From the NCBI GenBank assembly GCA_015143295.1, contig CM026565.1, forward strand, positions 33,922,052-33,986,051: a stretch of 64,000 nt of DNA, in the 5' to 3' direction. The translations under genes and the position numbers were made by a program. The stretch comes from Tetracentron sinense (taxonomy: Eukaryota; Streptophyta; Magnoliopsida; Trochodendrales; Trochodendraceae). Shown here in pieces: positions 1 to 11,120 of this stretch; within the stretch, counting starts at the first letter, position 1, and every line of letters starts with the position of its first letter. The notes beneath the pieces are model-generated. The model saw nothing but the letters and a program-made list of their open reading frames with translations, was not told the origin of the DNA and ran no database searches.

Positions 1-226
1 GAAGTTGATTGTATGTTCATTGCAATGTCCGACTAAACTCCCTGATTAGAGTCAAGGACGAAGCTAAGTTATCTCTTTTTAATTTATATTTCATTCTTTA
101 TTTTTTTTCATTTTTTTTTTCTTTTTAATGATAGAATAGGTTATCTTCATTGCTCTAGGCAAAATTTGATGTTTATTGCTTAAATAAATATTTTTGACTG
201 TTTATGCTTAGATTTGATAGGTCGTG
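1..226. other. Unassigned AT-rich sequence
   Basis: Short AT-rich stretch with T-runs left of the first LTR. No coding, RNA or repeat signal was recognised. Confidence 0.4.
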
Positions 227-1955
227 TGTAAGCGCGGGTTTCGGTGAAACCCTGATTTGATCTCACGGGGTGAGTTTAGAGTCGCCACCTATTCATTCAT
301 AAGGAATAAGTCTCAAAGATTTGGATAAGGTCTTGGTTTGCGATCAGGGATTAGGGTAAGAGGTTCAGTTAAGTCCGGGGAAGGGGTTAGGCACTCCGGC
401 ACTTCCACTTTCAGTGGTTCCCTACTTGTTAGGGTTAAGCCAAATTTTAATCAAATGCCTAAATGTTTAAGATAATACTAATACAAGAATGAGAAAATCC
501 TAGACTAGGGTCGAACCTGGGTTGGGCTGCCTACGTACTCACATAGGGGTGAGATCAGACCGAACGTAGTTTTGGCACATGAGCCCGTGCCAAGGCTAGG
601 GGTGTGTGTGTATGCTCCAAGGGTGGTTAATGGGCCTAATCCGGTAGACTAGGGTTTGATTGACCGGGGTTGGTCAAAGTGCATGGTTTGAGCCCGGTAG
701 GCCTAAGCTAAGTTCGATAGATTAGGGTTGGGCCTGATAGGCCAAGAAGTAATTCCGGTAGGCTGGTATGGCCCGGTAGGCTCGATTTAGGCCCAGTAGG
801 CTAAGAGGTGAGGCCCGGTAGGTCCAGGGTGTCTTAATCAGGGGTTAAGGTTGCTAACCAAGGTTAAGGAGGTGGTTAACCATGGTTAGGGGTGCTAATC
901 ATGATTAAAAAGTTCAATAACTATTTTCTTAGTCTTTTTGGATTTTTTATTTTATTTTTTTGGGATTTTTTCTGATTTTTTCCGGTGGTTAAGGACCGCT
1001 TAACCGCGGTTAAGGTGGGGTGGTCACCATAGTTAGGGGTGCTAATCATGGTTAAATGGCCAAAAAGATTACATTTTTAAGCTTCTTAAATTATTTTAGA
1101 ATTTTTGAGCATTTTTCCAGATTTTTTATGGTTAAGGGCTGCTTAACCAGGGTTAAAAGTTAACCAAACATGATGTTTAACCATGGTTAAGGGCTCTAAC
1201 CAAAATAAAAATTGTCACAGAGGACAATTCTAGATTCCAAAGAATATTTTTGATTTTTCGATTATTTTTTCAGAATTTTTTGGGTCCATGGGCTGCTTAA
1301 CATGGTTAAGGGTTAACCACAGACGGGTTTAACCATGGTTAAGGGACTGGCTTGGTCAAAAATGGGCCTAGGGATCATTACAGGGCCTAGATTGGCCTCC
1401 TACCCGGTCTGGGCCCTCACAAAGTTCAGTAATTGCAAAAAACCCAAAAAATTCATTACATTTTTAACCATAGTTAACGTGAGTTTAACCATGGTTAACG
1501 GAGGAATCACGGGAATCCAAGACTGCCAGTGGGTATTCTGAAGTGTAGGGAGCAATTTGGGTGCTGGGCCCAAAAGGAGATCGTGGGTGGGCCCCACAAA
1601 GGCCCAAAGTTGCCTAATTGAAACTCACATAAAATGATGATTTTTAAGAAAAAAAACATAACAAATTTTTGGCTACTATTCGCGGCAATTTAACCGCGAT
1701 TTGGCTCAACCCCCGGGGGATCCAAGACCATCGTTGCGAAGCCTGACATGTAGGGAACAATTTGAGCCCTTATTGGACCCAAGAGGAGGTCGGATGTGGA
1801 CCCCTCAGAAGCCCAAAGTCGTCCCGTTGGACTGTTTTTCACATTGTCGACCCCACTTTAGGGTCGATTTAACCATAGTTAGAAGCGGAATTAGGGGCTG
1901 AAATTGCACAGGAGGTAGCCCGGAGTGTGGAGAGTCTAACCATGGCCCTAGTTTC
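227..1955 (+). mobile_element. Truncated LTR, family 1 (same family as 5102-7936 and 34541-37287)
   Basis: Begins TGTAAGCGCGGG and carries the block shared by all three family members: 'gagtcgccacctattcatt', then a segment around 'ggttaggcactcc', then 'gcctacgtactcacat' and 'gagcccgtgccaaggctag'. The middle (840-1500) is crowded with the palindrome TTAACCATGGTTAA and close variants. The family's terminal 'gggtgcttaca' is missing: similarity is lost near 1955, where reverse-orientation family-2 LTR sequence starts, so the right boundary is approximate. It is non-coding; short open frames here are chance. The LTR nature is inferred from the two intact relatives, which have TG...CA ends and 5-bp target duplications. 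Confidence 0.7.
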
Positions 1956-2775
1956 GACCTTGATTGAAACTTCAACTTGATTGAAGCTCCAACTTGGAAG
2001 AAGGGGGACCCTTGCTTGAAGAAGGCTTGATTTGAAGAGGAAAACCCCTTGCAAAATGCCGTAGGATTGCTGCCCTAGCTTGAAAAGGGGTCACCACACA
2101 AGCTTGAGGCTTGGCTTGGAGAAATCCAAGCAAGATGGATGATTGTGGGTCTTGAAACCCTTGATTTCTTCTTTCACAATGATGTCCTAGGAAAACTCTC
2201 TTCTCATCTCTCCTTTTCTCTTCTAAATTCTTCTAAGGATGGTGTGTGGGGACCAAATGCCCGAGCAAAGCCTTATAGGCAAGGGTTTAACACCCAAAAG
2301 ACAAAAAATCCCTTGATGAAAATTCTGCAAAACGCGATAGACCGAGCGATCGGTGGTTATGACTGATCGATCGGTCGCCTACCGAACGACCGGTGTTTTT
2401 GGCTGAGCGACCGGTCAAAAACACACTCTCTGAAAAAATTTCCTATACAAAAAAGTTAACTAGTCGATAACTTCCGATTGATCGATTATGGACCGATCGA
2501 TCGCTAAAAATGACCGAGCGATCGGTTGTAAACCGATCAATCGCTACACTGGACCAAGCGATCGGTGCTCTGCATGTCTCAACTGTTTCGGCCATAACTT
2601 TTGACCCGTTCGTCGGATTTTGACGATTTAACTTGCGTTGGATTCGTCTTTCAAAAAAGAACATTTCTGGCAGTTTAGAATTTCCAATTACTCCCTTATT
2701 TATTAATTAGACTACGTGGAAGGCCAATTGGCTACGAAATGCTATTCATCAAGTATAGAAAAGTCCGGGGTGCTA
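1956..2775 (-). mobile_element. Partial LTR, family 2, reverse orientation
   Basis: On the minus strand it starts TGTAGCACCCCGGAC, like the start of the solo LTR at 42183 (TGTAGAACCCTGG). It then shares the same ordered landmarks: 'gacgaatccaacgcaagtt', 'gtcaaaagttatggcc', a cluster of 'accgatcgatcggt' words, and a stretch ending in an 'atcaagg' motif. Similarity stops around 1955. Abuts another family-2 LTR (2776 onward), so it may be nested in it, but no target duplication could be paired. Left edge approximate. Confidence 0.65.
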
Positions 2776-4870
2776 CACGAACCCTCCTGAAACTACTGAC
2801 ATAAAAAGTATGATTGAGCAAACGAAAGCTCAGTGTATATGCAAAGTCTAACTAACAATATATCATAACATATTCACATGCTCATATTTTAACATAAATA
2901 ACATATCTTACAATTCATGTGCAGAAAACATGAAACATACAATTATGCAAATCAGATTCTTGACACGTGCAGACTAGTGAGACTTATGAGGTGCATATCA
3001 ATTATTTCTAGGTTTCCTCGTAACCACCTGTTACCGTGCTTGTTGTACCATTCTTGCCACCACATATTGTCATGTTTATTAGGTCATTATTATTCACCAC
3101 ATGTTATCATGCTTGTTAGGTCATTCATGTTCAACACATATTTTCATGTTTATTAAGTCATTCTTGTTTACCACGTGTTGTCATATTTTTAGGGTCATTC
3201 TTGTTCACCACATGTTTCTATGTTTATTGGGTCATTTTTATTCACCACATGTTGTCATGCTTGTTGGATTATTTTTATTCACCATATGTAACAATGTTTT
3301 TTGGGTCATTCTTGTTCACCACATGTTTCCATGCTTGTTATACCATGTCCTTAAAATCACATGCTTCCATATCCGGTCCTCGCAACTAGAGTCTTAAAAG
3401 TTTTGTTAGTTCGTGCGGATTCATAACTCATGAACTTATCAATTATCATACCATGAAACTTGTGTTTGATCGTATAATAACTAACCTTTATTTAGGTTGT
3501 CCCTTAGGTTCCGATATCATATCAAATCACTGAATCCCAACAAAGTCACCCATATAACTAAGGTTAGGAGATTCATAGCGTTGATATCATCCTCTAAGTA
3601 TTCACCTATCCGAAATTCAATCAATCAATAAACATGCATAATTTCATATGAATAACATACGAGAATCATATTAAAATCTTACTCATACATGAAGAATAAT
3701 TCGCAATATAAAAGTCAGGTTTAATAATTGACAAAATTAATTCATATCATCAATATAAATTACAAATTTCAAATTTCTAGCATTATCTATAATTCATAAT
3801 AATTTCATGATTATTCTCATTTTTCTTGTTTCAAGCATAAATCATAATGTTAACAGGGTTATTCATATCCCACTCATGTTATTCACATTCTACTTTAATA
3901 ATTCATGAATCCATAATCCAATCTCTTCCTCCGTTTTCAATCATAAACATAGAATCATACATTTATTCACTCTAGGTCTCATCTTTGAAATTATCTTCAA
4001 TTCATACAAGAAAACATGACAATATGATTATTCAATTCACATAAACTCATAATCAATCCTAAATCTTGATTTTATGCAAACTCTTAGAGATATCATTAGA
4101 TTTGATAATGCATAGTACATAAATACATCTTAAACACATATTCAGATATTAAAAATACTTAATCTTATAACAACAATTAAGTAGAACAGTGCATAGTACT
4201 TTCCTTAAACGTTTCCCTGCGATCCCTCGCTTGAGAATGGGCTTGGGTCTCGATATTCAAGCTTTCCCTTCTCCTTGAGATGAAAATCCTTGAGAAAACT
4301 TAAGTTGAACTCTCTTTGGAATTCCTAAAGATCTTAGAATGCTTTCCTAACCTTAAATCCATGAAATATGGGGTATAGAGTTAGAGACCCTAAAATATTA
4401 ACAAAGGTCGGAATCAGCGTTTTTCGAAAAAATCTTGTCTCAAACCCTGCTCCGGTATGTGACCCATAACTTTTGACCCGGTTATCGAAATTTGACGATT
4501 CAAAATGCGTTGGAAACCTTATTCAAATGGGAACAATTTCTTGTGAAATAGAGATGTCCCGATTGTAAGTTCTTCAAGATCGAAACAGCCCGTCAAGTTA
4601 GATAAATATAAAAGAGAACCACAATCTAATTAGAAAATAATTAGGATCATTCCTAATTAGTTTATGATTTCCTCTTCTAATCTAATTCATAATTTGAAGA
4701 GAGAGATGGAGTGTGTGGGATTTTAGGTGGAACTGAAATCCTCCAAATGTACTTCCAATACTTCTTGTAAGAATTTTGTAGGATTGTCGATCCAAATCAT
4801 TGAGAAGTACCAACTTCAATTTATTAATAAAGTGTTTTCACCAGATGACCTCCCAAACAATACCATGACA
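2776..4870 (-). mobile_element. Partial LTR, family 2, reverse orientation, with internal minisatellite
   Basis: Read on the minus strand it has the same architecture as the 42183-45576 LTR: a 'caacgcattttgaatcgtcaa' plus 'gggtcaaaagttatgg' motif (about 4450-4560), a non-coding middle, a minisatellite (3045-3350), then 'gctcaatcatactttttatg' (about 2810) matching 'gttcagccatacttttatg' in the other LTR. Ends are not resolved; the side near 2776 is cut by the neighbouring LTR. No gag or pol sequence was seen. Confidence 0.6.
3045..3350. repeat. Minisatellite of about 38-40 bp units inside an LTR
   Basis: About eight degenerate copies of a unit around 'ttgttcaccacatgtt' plus 'tcatgcttgttgggtcatt'. 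Overlapping open frames here come from the repeat, not from a gene. It sits at the same relative position within its LTR as the 44054-44975 array, though the unit sequence is unrelated. Confidence 0.8.
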
Positions 4871-5096
4871 TGACATGTACTCTAACTTTAATGGAGGTAT
4901 ATTTCTTGTTGTTTTACAACACCCCTCGAATGACAAACATATAACCAGATATCAATTTTCATTTTTGTTCAGTTTACCACCCTTATCAGCATATATGAAT
5001 AGGCAAAGATATTTAATTCTTTTCACACAACGTAGTATTCTCTTTTCTGCTTGCCAATAAGGCCTCGTTACACTATTTAATCAAGGATTTCGGATC
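4871..5096. other. Unassigned sequence between LTR elements
   Basis: No gene or recognisable repeat. It ends in the left target duplication CCTTC (5097-5101) of the next LTR. Confidence 0.4.
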
Positions 5097-5101
5097 CCTT
5101 C

Positions 5102-7936
5102 TGTGGGCACGGGATTTTGCGGTCCGCTCACAAAAAGCAAAGCTTGACTGTAAGAGTCGCCACCTATTCATTCTAAGGGATAGGTCCCGGGTGAGCAAAT
5201 ATTTGGATAAGGTAAGTGGTCTATCAAAGATTAGGGTAAGTGGTTCGATTAAGCCCTGAGGAAGGTGTTAGGCACCCTAGGACCCCCATTTTATAAATGG
5301 TTACCTATTCCCTAAAGTTAAGCCAATTTAATCTTAGAATTAATTAAAGTGCATAAATGTTTAATTAAATGCTAATTGAAGAAATAAGCAAAGTTAAGCT
5401 AAACTGAGGATTGTCTAGACTAGGGTCGAATCCAAGTTGGATTGCCTACGTACTCACATAGGAGTGAGATCAGACCGAGCGTAGTTCTGGCACATGAGCC
5501 CGTGCCAAGGCTAAGGGGTGTGTGTGTGTGCAAGGGTGGTCAAGGGTCTAGCCCGGAGGCCAGGGTTTAATTGACCGGGTTGGTCAAGTGCAAAGTCAAG
5601 TCTAACCGTAGTTAAAAGGGAGATAGTCATGATTAGGGAGCTAACCAAGGTTATGAAGTCCTAACAAGCAAGTTTTTGGTCTTTTTGCTTCTACATTGTT
5701 GTTTTTTTTGTATTTTTCCAATGTTTGATTCAAAGTCTAGGTCAATGGGAGTTAACCGGGGTCAAACCTTAACCCAAGTTAGGTTAGGGGCTAACAAGCA
5801 AAGCTCTACGGGTCTAGAGGAGATCTGAACTGAACAAAAATTCTAGAATATTGGTAAGCTTAATACCACAATTTCGGAGGTTCTCATTTTACCTAAGAAA
5901 GGCAAAGGACGAGGGGCTAGAAGACTTGTGCGACCATATACACATGAAAGAACATATAAGGGGAGCATCTCTCGAGATTTGAAAATGTAATGGACTTGGC
6001 ACTATCATGGTACAGGGGTTAGGACGGCATCAGCTTTCCCTCTCTTGAACTTGCTTTGGCTCGAATGATTTGTTAATGGGACCACAGTGGAGACTTGGTG
6101 AAGATATGGAATGAAATGGATTGCATGCTAACAGTATGCAGATGTTGTTCACAAGTTAACACAAAAAAAAAAATAATAATAAAAAAAGAAAGAAAAAAAA
6201 AAAAAAAGATAGTACGTGGTGTGTGATGTGTGTGCTAATTACATGCTACCATTCCTCAAAGGCATGTGTGGGTGTGATGCTAACACTTGTATATTGTTGC
6301 TTCTACAGACAATGACTGTGCATGATGTGTATGCAATCTAATCACATGCTATCATATCTAAACTAAAAAAAACATGCATATGTGTGTGGTGCTAACATTT
6401 CTAAACAAAAGCACGTGCATATGATCTAGAAACTTCGGCTATGATGGTGGGGCTTGGTGATTTCAGCAAAAACTTCTTACAGTAACCTGTCAACCACCTA
6501 TTTGTTTAAATTCATGAGTTTGGTGGTTAATGACCTTGTGTGTGTGGTGTGTGCCAAACGCAAGTTGACCTTTCTAACCATATATATATGTTTTGGGGCC
6601 TCGGTCAGGTTCATTAGGGCGACGCTCAATGGGCTTAAGGGGAACCAAGCTAGCATTGGTATAGCGTTGGACAAAGCGGACTGGAATCACAAAGTCAACC
6701 ATCCGTTTGATAACGCAAGCCCTGGATTACTCAAATTGCAGCCTACCTCCAATGGCGAGACCTACCCGCAGCACTGTGAGAGTCGAATTAACTAAGGCCG
6801 CACAGGATTAAACTGGGCTTACAGACTAAAGAAGAAAGACAAGATTTGATATAGTTTCTAGTATTTCCTATGTGACCGACATACTTGATGTCGATACTAC
6901 AAGACTTACTAGAAATGAGCAAAACCCAAGTTGCCAAGGTCCATGAAATATTTGGAATAGGTCTAGGAGGATGGTCTCTTATTTTTATTTTTGATCAAGA
7001 AAGCATAATAAGAATAAAAAACAACTACTTCTCAAAATACCACAACCAAATAGCGTCATCATGTGCTTGAACACTGTTCTAGGCTTAAAGTTATGATGCC
7101 GCTACCCACTCGTACATATTGTAGAACAGTGTTTAATCACATGAGACATGTCCCAATGATTTTCTTCTTTCCAGAAGATTCCTACTGGAACCAAACAAAT
7201 ATGCTATTGAGAAAGAAGTAGGTTATCTATCCCTTTGAGAATGCTACGAAAAGGTTAAAAGAAAAGCATGTTGAAGACCTACCCTTCTTCTGAACTTTCA
7301 GGCCTCAAGGCGGTGCTGAACCTCAAGAGGGAAACGTTAGGAGGTGTTTAGCAAGAGGTTATTATCCTCAATGAACCAACGTATCCCCTTTCACAGGTTA
7401 GAAGTTTAGGGTGTTTTATCGAGCTAGCAAGAGATTTTATTTTGGGATGCAGAAGGTTATGAGGGTTCTAAAGTGAAAAAAATTCTGGGCTCAAAACTTG
7501 GGAGTTCTTTCTTGGAATGAGACTTGGGTGGACATTTTCCGATCTCCCCTCTCCCCAGACCTAGGCCAAAGTATTTATAAAGCTTAAGAGGGTTGTGGCA
7601 CAGTTGGTAAATAGAAGAGGGTTAGGTGGGGAGTTTTGGAGCTTCCTGGTGCAGGCTGAGGAGTGTTTCAGATGCTGCAGTGTGCAGATCTTTTTTTTTT
7701 TCAAATTCAAAAAACCTTACACTCAAATGGGTATGGGGCAAATCTGCTACACCTGATGGATGGCCTATTCTTAACACCACAAAGGCAACAGGCTGGGCTT
7801 ACCCAAGGAGAATAAACAAATGGCCTTGGGCCTGGTTGAAACATGAGCTCAAGGTTAGACCTAGAGTTAGGGTGAGCTAACCATGATTAAATTAATTAAC
7901 CACGGTTGAGAGGGGGGTAAAAATAGGGTGCTTACA
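5102..7936 (+). mobile_element. Solo LTR, family 1, with perfect 5-bp target duplication
   Basis: Starts TGTGGGCACGGG and ends GGGTGCTTACA. It is flanked on both sides by CCTTC (5097-5101 and 7937-7941), a perfect 5-bp target-site duplication. It shares the 'gagtcgccacctattcatt', 'ggtgttaggcacc', 'gcctacgtactcacatagg' and 'gagcccgtgccaaggcta' blocks with 227-1955 and 34541-37287. No second LTR and no gag-pol lies inside, so it is best read as a solo LTR left by LTR-LTR recombination. The 113-codon open frame at 6454-6795 resembles nothing recognised and is treated as chance. Confidence 0.8.
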
Positions 7937-7941
7937 CCTTC

Positions 7942-9380
7942 TTGATAAATAAACTAAATGGCTATTGAAGCTAATAATTCCATTACTTCCCAGACAAGAT
8001 TTCATGACATTTGCTAGTATCCGATCTAGAAGAGTACAATGCTAATTTAACAAAATTAAAAGCGAAGCTAACTTTAAAGCTTCTAGATTTAGAATGGTGC
8101 CAAACCAACTTGTAAGGAATGTTCCTCACATTGATAGGGATCTTGCCAATTGCCAAGATCGCTTGTCGAGGCAATAACGATTCCAAAAGTGGCCTGTTCC
8201 AACCCAATGGATGGAAAGCATAATATGCCTAGTTCTAAAAAGGAAATGCATAATGTCTAATGACAAAACTTATAGAGTGTGGTACTAAACAAGTCTCCGC
8301 AAAAGAAATGACTTTTAATAGAAAGACATGAAATTCTCTAGGGTTATAATTGGACTCCTTGGAGTCTAGTTATGTCCCACAAGTCAACACATGACCATTT
8401 TAATACCCCTTAATTGTGGTTAAGATTCGCTAACTCATAGGGTTCAACCATCTAACCTTGGTTTTTAGAAAAAAAATATTAACTTAAAGGTTAAAGTTGT
8501 TAACCATAGTTAAAAGAAGGCTTTTGTGCTGTTACAACGCAACAAAGATATTCAAGTCTAATAGAAAATATCCGTGAGGTTCATGCATGTGAGAAGATTC
8601 CAGGTCCTATTCAATCCCACTCAAAATCTCTTTAATTAGGACCAGCGCCATCCCTAATTAGGAGCAGCGCCATCCCGTTCGCTTGGGTCCATATGTAATG
8701 GATATTTTTTAAGTTAGGGTCCTCCTTCACACCCCCGCCTTTTGCGTGAGTGATAGGGGTGCGGCATTCGATGGAGGGAAGTTGGGGGATCCAATTCCAG
8801 TTGCAAGAGCTCTAATGCCCAAGCTAATATCTGACGTACTAAATTAACATCTGACATACTAACTGTACTAACGTAGATAAATGATGCTTACACAAAAATA
8901 ATAATAAAATTGGGGTCCTCCTCTACCCATGCCTATATCCTCTAAAATCAAATAATACAGTATAAACTTATTTTTTTCTCCCAAAAGTTATAAACTTATT
9001 TTTTTCTCCCAAAAGTTCCAGGACTCTAGCCCCTGCCACCTAGCTTTACCCCTGCCTTTGACTGTCATTTAATTTGTTGACATTTTAATCTTTAAAGTTA
9101 ATATTTTTTAAAATTCTGTATTCTAAAAATTAAGATTAAATATAGTAAGTCTAAGAGTTAAATAATCTTAACCATAATCAAAGAGAATTAAAAAAGGAAC
9201 ATCCGCCCATGCTGATTTGTGGGTGCGATTGAATTCAGGAGAGTTCAATTGCGATTTGATATGACACCAAACTCCCGTAAGAATAACATGTTACCTGTCA
9301 CCTCTAAGTCATGTGGCAAGTTCAGAGGTGGAGTCGGGATTTTTCTCGTAGGAGGCAAGTGGAGACGAATTTTGGAAAGT
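7942..9380. other. Gene-free stretch with MITE fragments
   Basis: No coding exon was recognised. About 8345-8530 contains the 'ggttaagatt..ctaaccttggtttttaga' core seen in several MITEs. 8961-9018 holds two tandem copies of a 28-bp segment around 'aacttatttttttctccc'. 9215-9260 resembles the MITE terminus 'gagagttcaattgcgatt'. Confidence 0.5.
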
Positions 9381-9643
9381 AAAATAGTCACCTCCTCGGG
9401 CGAGGAGGGGACTTACCGTTTCGTCCTCCTTTTTTGGGGCCACGTGTCCCTTTTTCTCATTAAATATGGTTAAGATTTAGTCATTCTTAAGGTTCACACA
9501 TTTACCCTTGATTTTTAGAAAAAAATATTTTTAAAAAAATTAACCACAAAAGATGGTTAATTTTTTATCATAGTTCCAAGTATTTGTGAGAGCGAGTAAA
9601 AATAGTTCCCTCCTTAGCCTGAGGAGGTGACTATTGCTCTTTT
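9381..9643. mobile_element. MITE with palindromic CCTCCTCGG termini
   Basis: The left end reads 'aaaatagtcacctcctcggg' and the right end reads 'gaggaggtgactattgctcttt', an imperfect terminal inverted repeat. The interior carries the 'ggttaagattt ... ttgatttttagaaaaaaata ... gttaacca' core shared with MITEs of other terminal types. The same terminal type recurs in an intron of the transporter gene (18890-19143). Confidence 0.65.
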
Positions 9644-9868
9644 GAAAAATGATTAGATGTGTATGACAGTGTGACCAAGAACTTTTTTAGAATCAAGTGT
9701 GTGGATCATCACATCCATTTTTGGAAAATGTTTATTTTTTCCTTCAAAAGTAAGGAGCGATAATTTGCCCCCCTTGCCGCATTACTCTCCTCTCTCAATT
9801 AATTAAATAATATAATTTACCAATTAATTTTTTACGTTGCTGTCCCTGGCAATGTATATCTCCTCTGT

Positions 9869-10159
9869 GACCTCGGATTGTCTCTGGCGAAACAGAAAGG
9901 GCTTGTCTCGGGCAACCATAGAATAGGGGACAAGTGGTGGAGAAGTCAAAATCATGGGCCCCATGATTTTGACTTCTCCGTACACTATATGACACATGGT
10001 GACAATGTGTTGAGATAAAGGAGAAGAGATATCAAGTGGGGAGAAGTCAAAATCATGGGAAAAAAATAAAATGACTTCTCCCATTTTTAACGCCACATGT
10101 CCTTTATTCTATGGTTGCCTGAGAGTCCTTTCTAGCTTCGCCAAAGACAATCCTAGGCC
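9869..10159. mobile_element. Mutator-type MITE, same family as 48373-48659
   Basis: Ends are 'gacctcggattgtctctggc' and, inverted at the right, 'ggcctaggattgtctttggc'. It contains a perfect 20-bp inverted repeat around one central base (9939-9979, arms ggagaagtcaaaatcatggg) followed by a second related hairpin. Its relative at 48373-48659 has a 9-bp target duplication, which supports the Mutator assignment. No clean duplication could be paired here. Confidence 0.7.
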
Positions 10160-10179
10160 TCTCCCCTCGTGGCACAAAT

Positions 10180-11120
10180 CTTTTAAACTTGTGAGAGTAG
10201 CTTGAAATTGAGTTTCAAAAGTAATTTAAAATATTAAAAAATAGAGAGAATAAAAATTTAAAAGATTTGTATTAATTCTCACATGCAGATAAATTGCAAT
10301 ATTCACCACTTATTGTAAATATTGTATTTTTCAAAAAAAATATAGGAATTGATTCTATTTCAATCCTACATAAATAGGATTCCAAGGAGGTGGGAGCTTC
10401 CAAATACTGAAATCCATTTCAAATCTTCCAAATCTAGTTTTCATCTCCAATTTCTGCTATTCGGAAGGGTCCTATATATGTCTGGATAGAATAATACTAC
10501 GCTATCTTATCTAGAACCATTATATAAAGTGGTTTGTTTTGTTCATGAATATATATATATAAAACCTGGGTGTCTCCAACCTTTTGGGTCAGGACTAGAT
10601 CCCCAGGGATGTGACGAAGGCCTGCAATCAGCCACTCCAAGAAAGTCCAGAAAATCCGGGTGGGATTGACCCTAAAGAGGAAGTGAGAAATGGAACCCAG
10701 GACCTCCCACTTGGTCCACCCCTTTGGGGATCATGAATATTATTTTGTGTTAACTCTTTCTTATAAATTTCCCTTATTTCCAATTTATATTTAGTAGAAC
10801 AATAGTCCTATCCATTTCCCATCCCTACATAGCCGCACACTCAGAATAAATCAATCCGTTACTCCAAGACAAAACACTAATATAGGTGTTCGCATTGAAA
10901 ATAATGTCTTGTTTGTCTCGTTCACTCCATGGCGATTTTTTTAAGGGTCCCCACAGGGATGCTTATAAGTCGATTAGACTCGGACCGTAAGTAAAGCCAG
11001 TCACCTGCATACCCATTACTTAACCGCTCTTACGATGCCCTATTGTCATATATCAACCACTGTAAGAACCATGTTGCTAAACTTGCAAATTTATATAGAG
11101 GTGTATACTTGCCAATTTGA
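10180..11120 (+). repeat. Old divergent relic of the segmentally duplicated unit
   Basis: Colinear with parts of copy A. 'agtagcttgaaattgagttt' (10195) matches 27720. 'ccaaatactgaaatcc' (10400) matches 29936. 'cgcacactcagaataaatca' (10835) matches 30065. 'aataatgtcttgtttgtctc' (10900) matches 30147. 'atatcaaccactgtaagaac' (11050) matches 30597. The block between 27800 and 29920 is absent here. It is clearly more diverged than A is from B, so an earlier duplication is inferred. Confidence 0.6.

Noticed and set aside
2917-3397. Open frames of 62-98 codons
   Set aside because: Products of the 38-40 bp minisatellite in a reversed LTR.
6454-6795. 113-codon open frame
   Set aside because: Inside a solo LTR, with no recognisable domain and no relative in the other family-1 LTRs.
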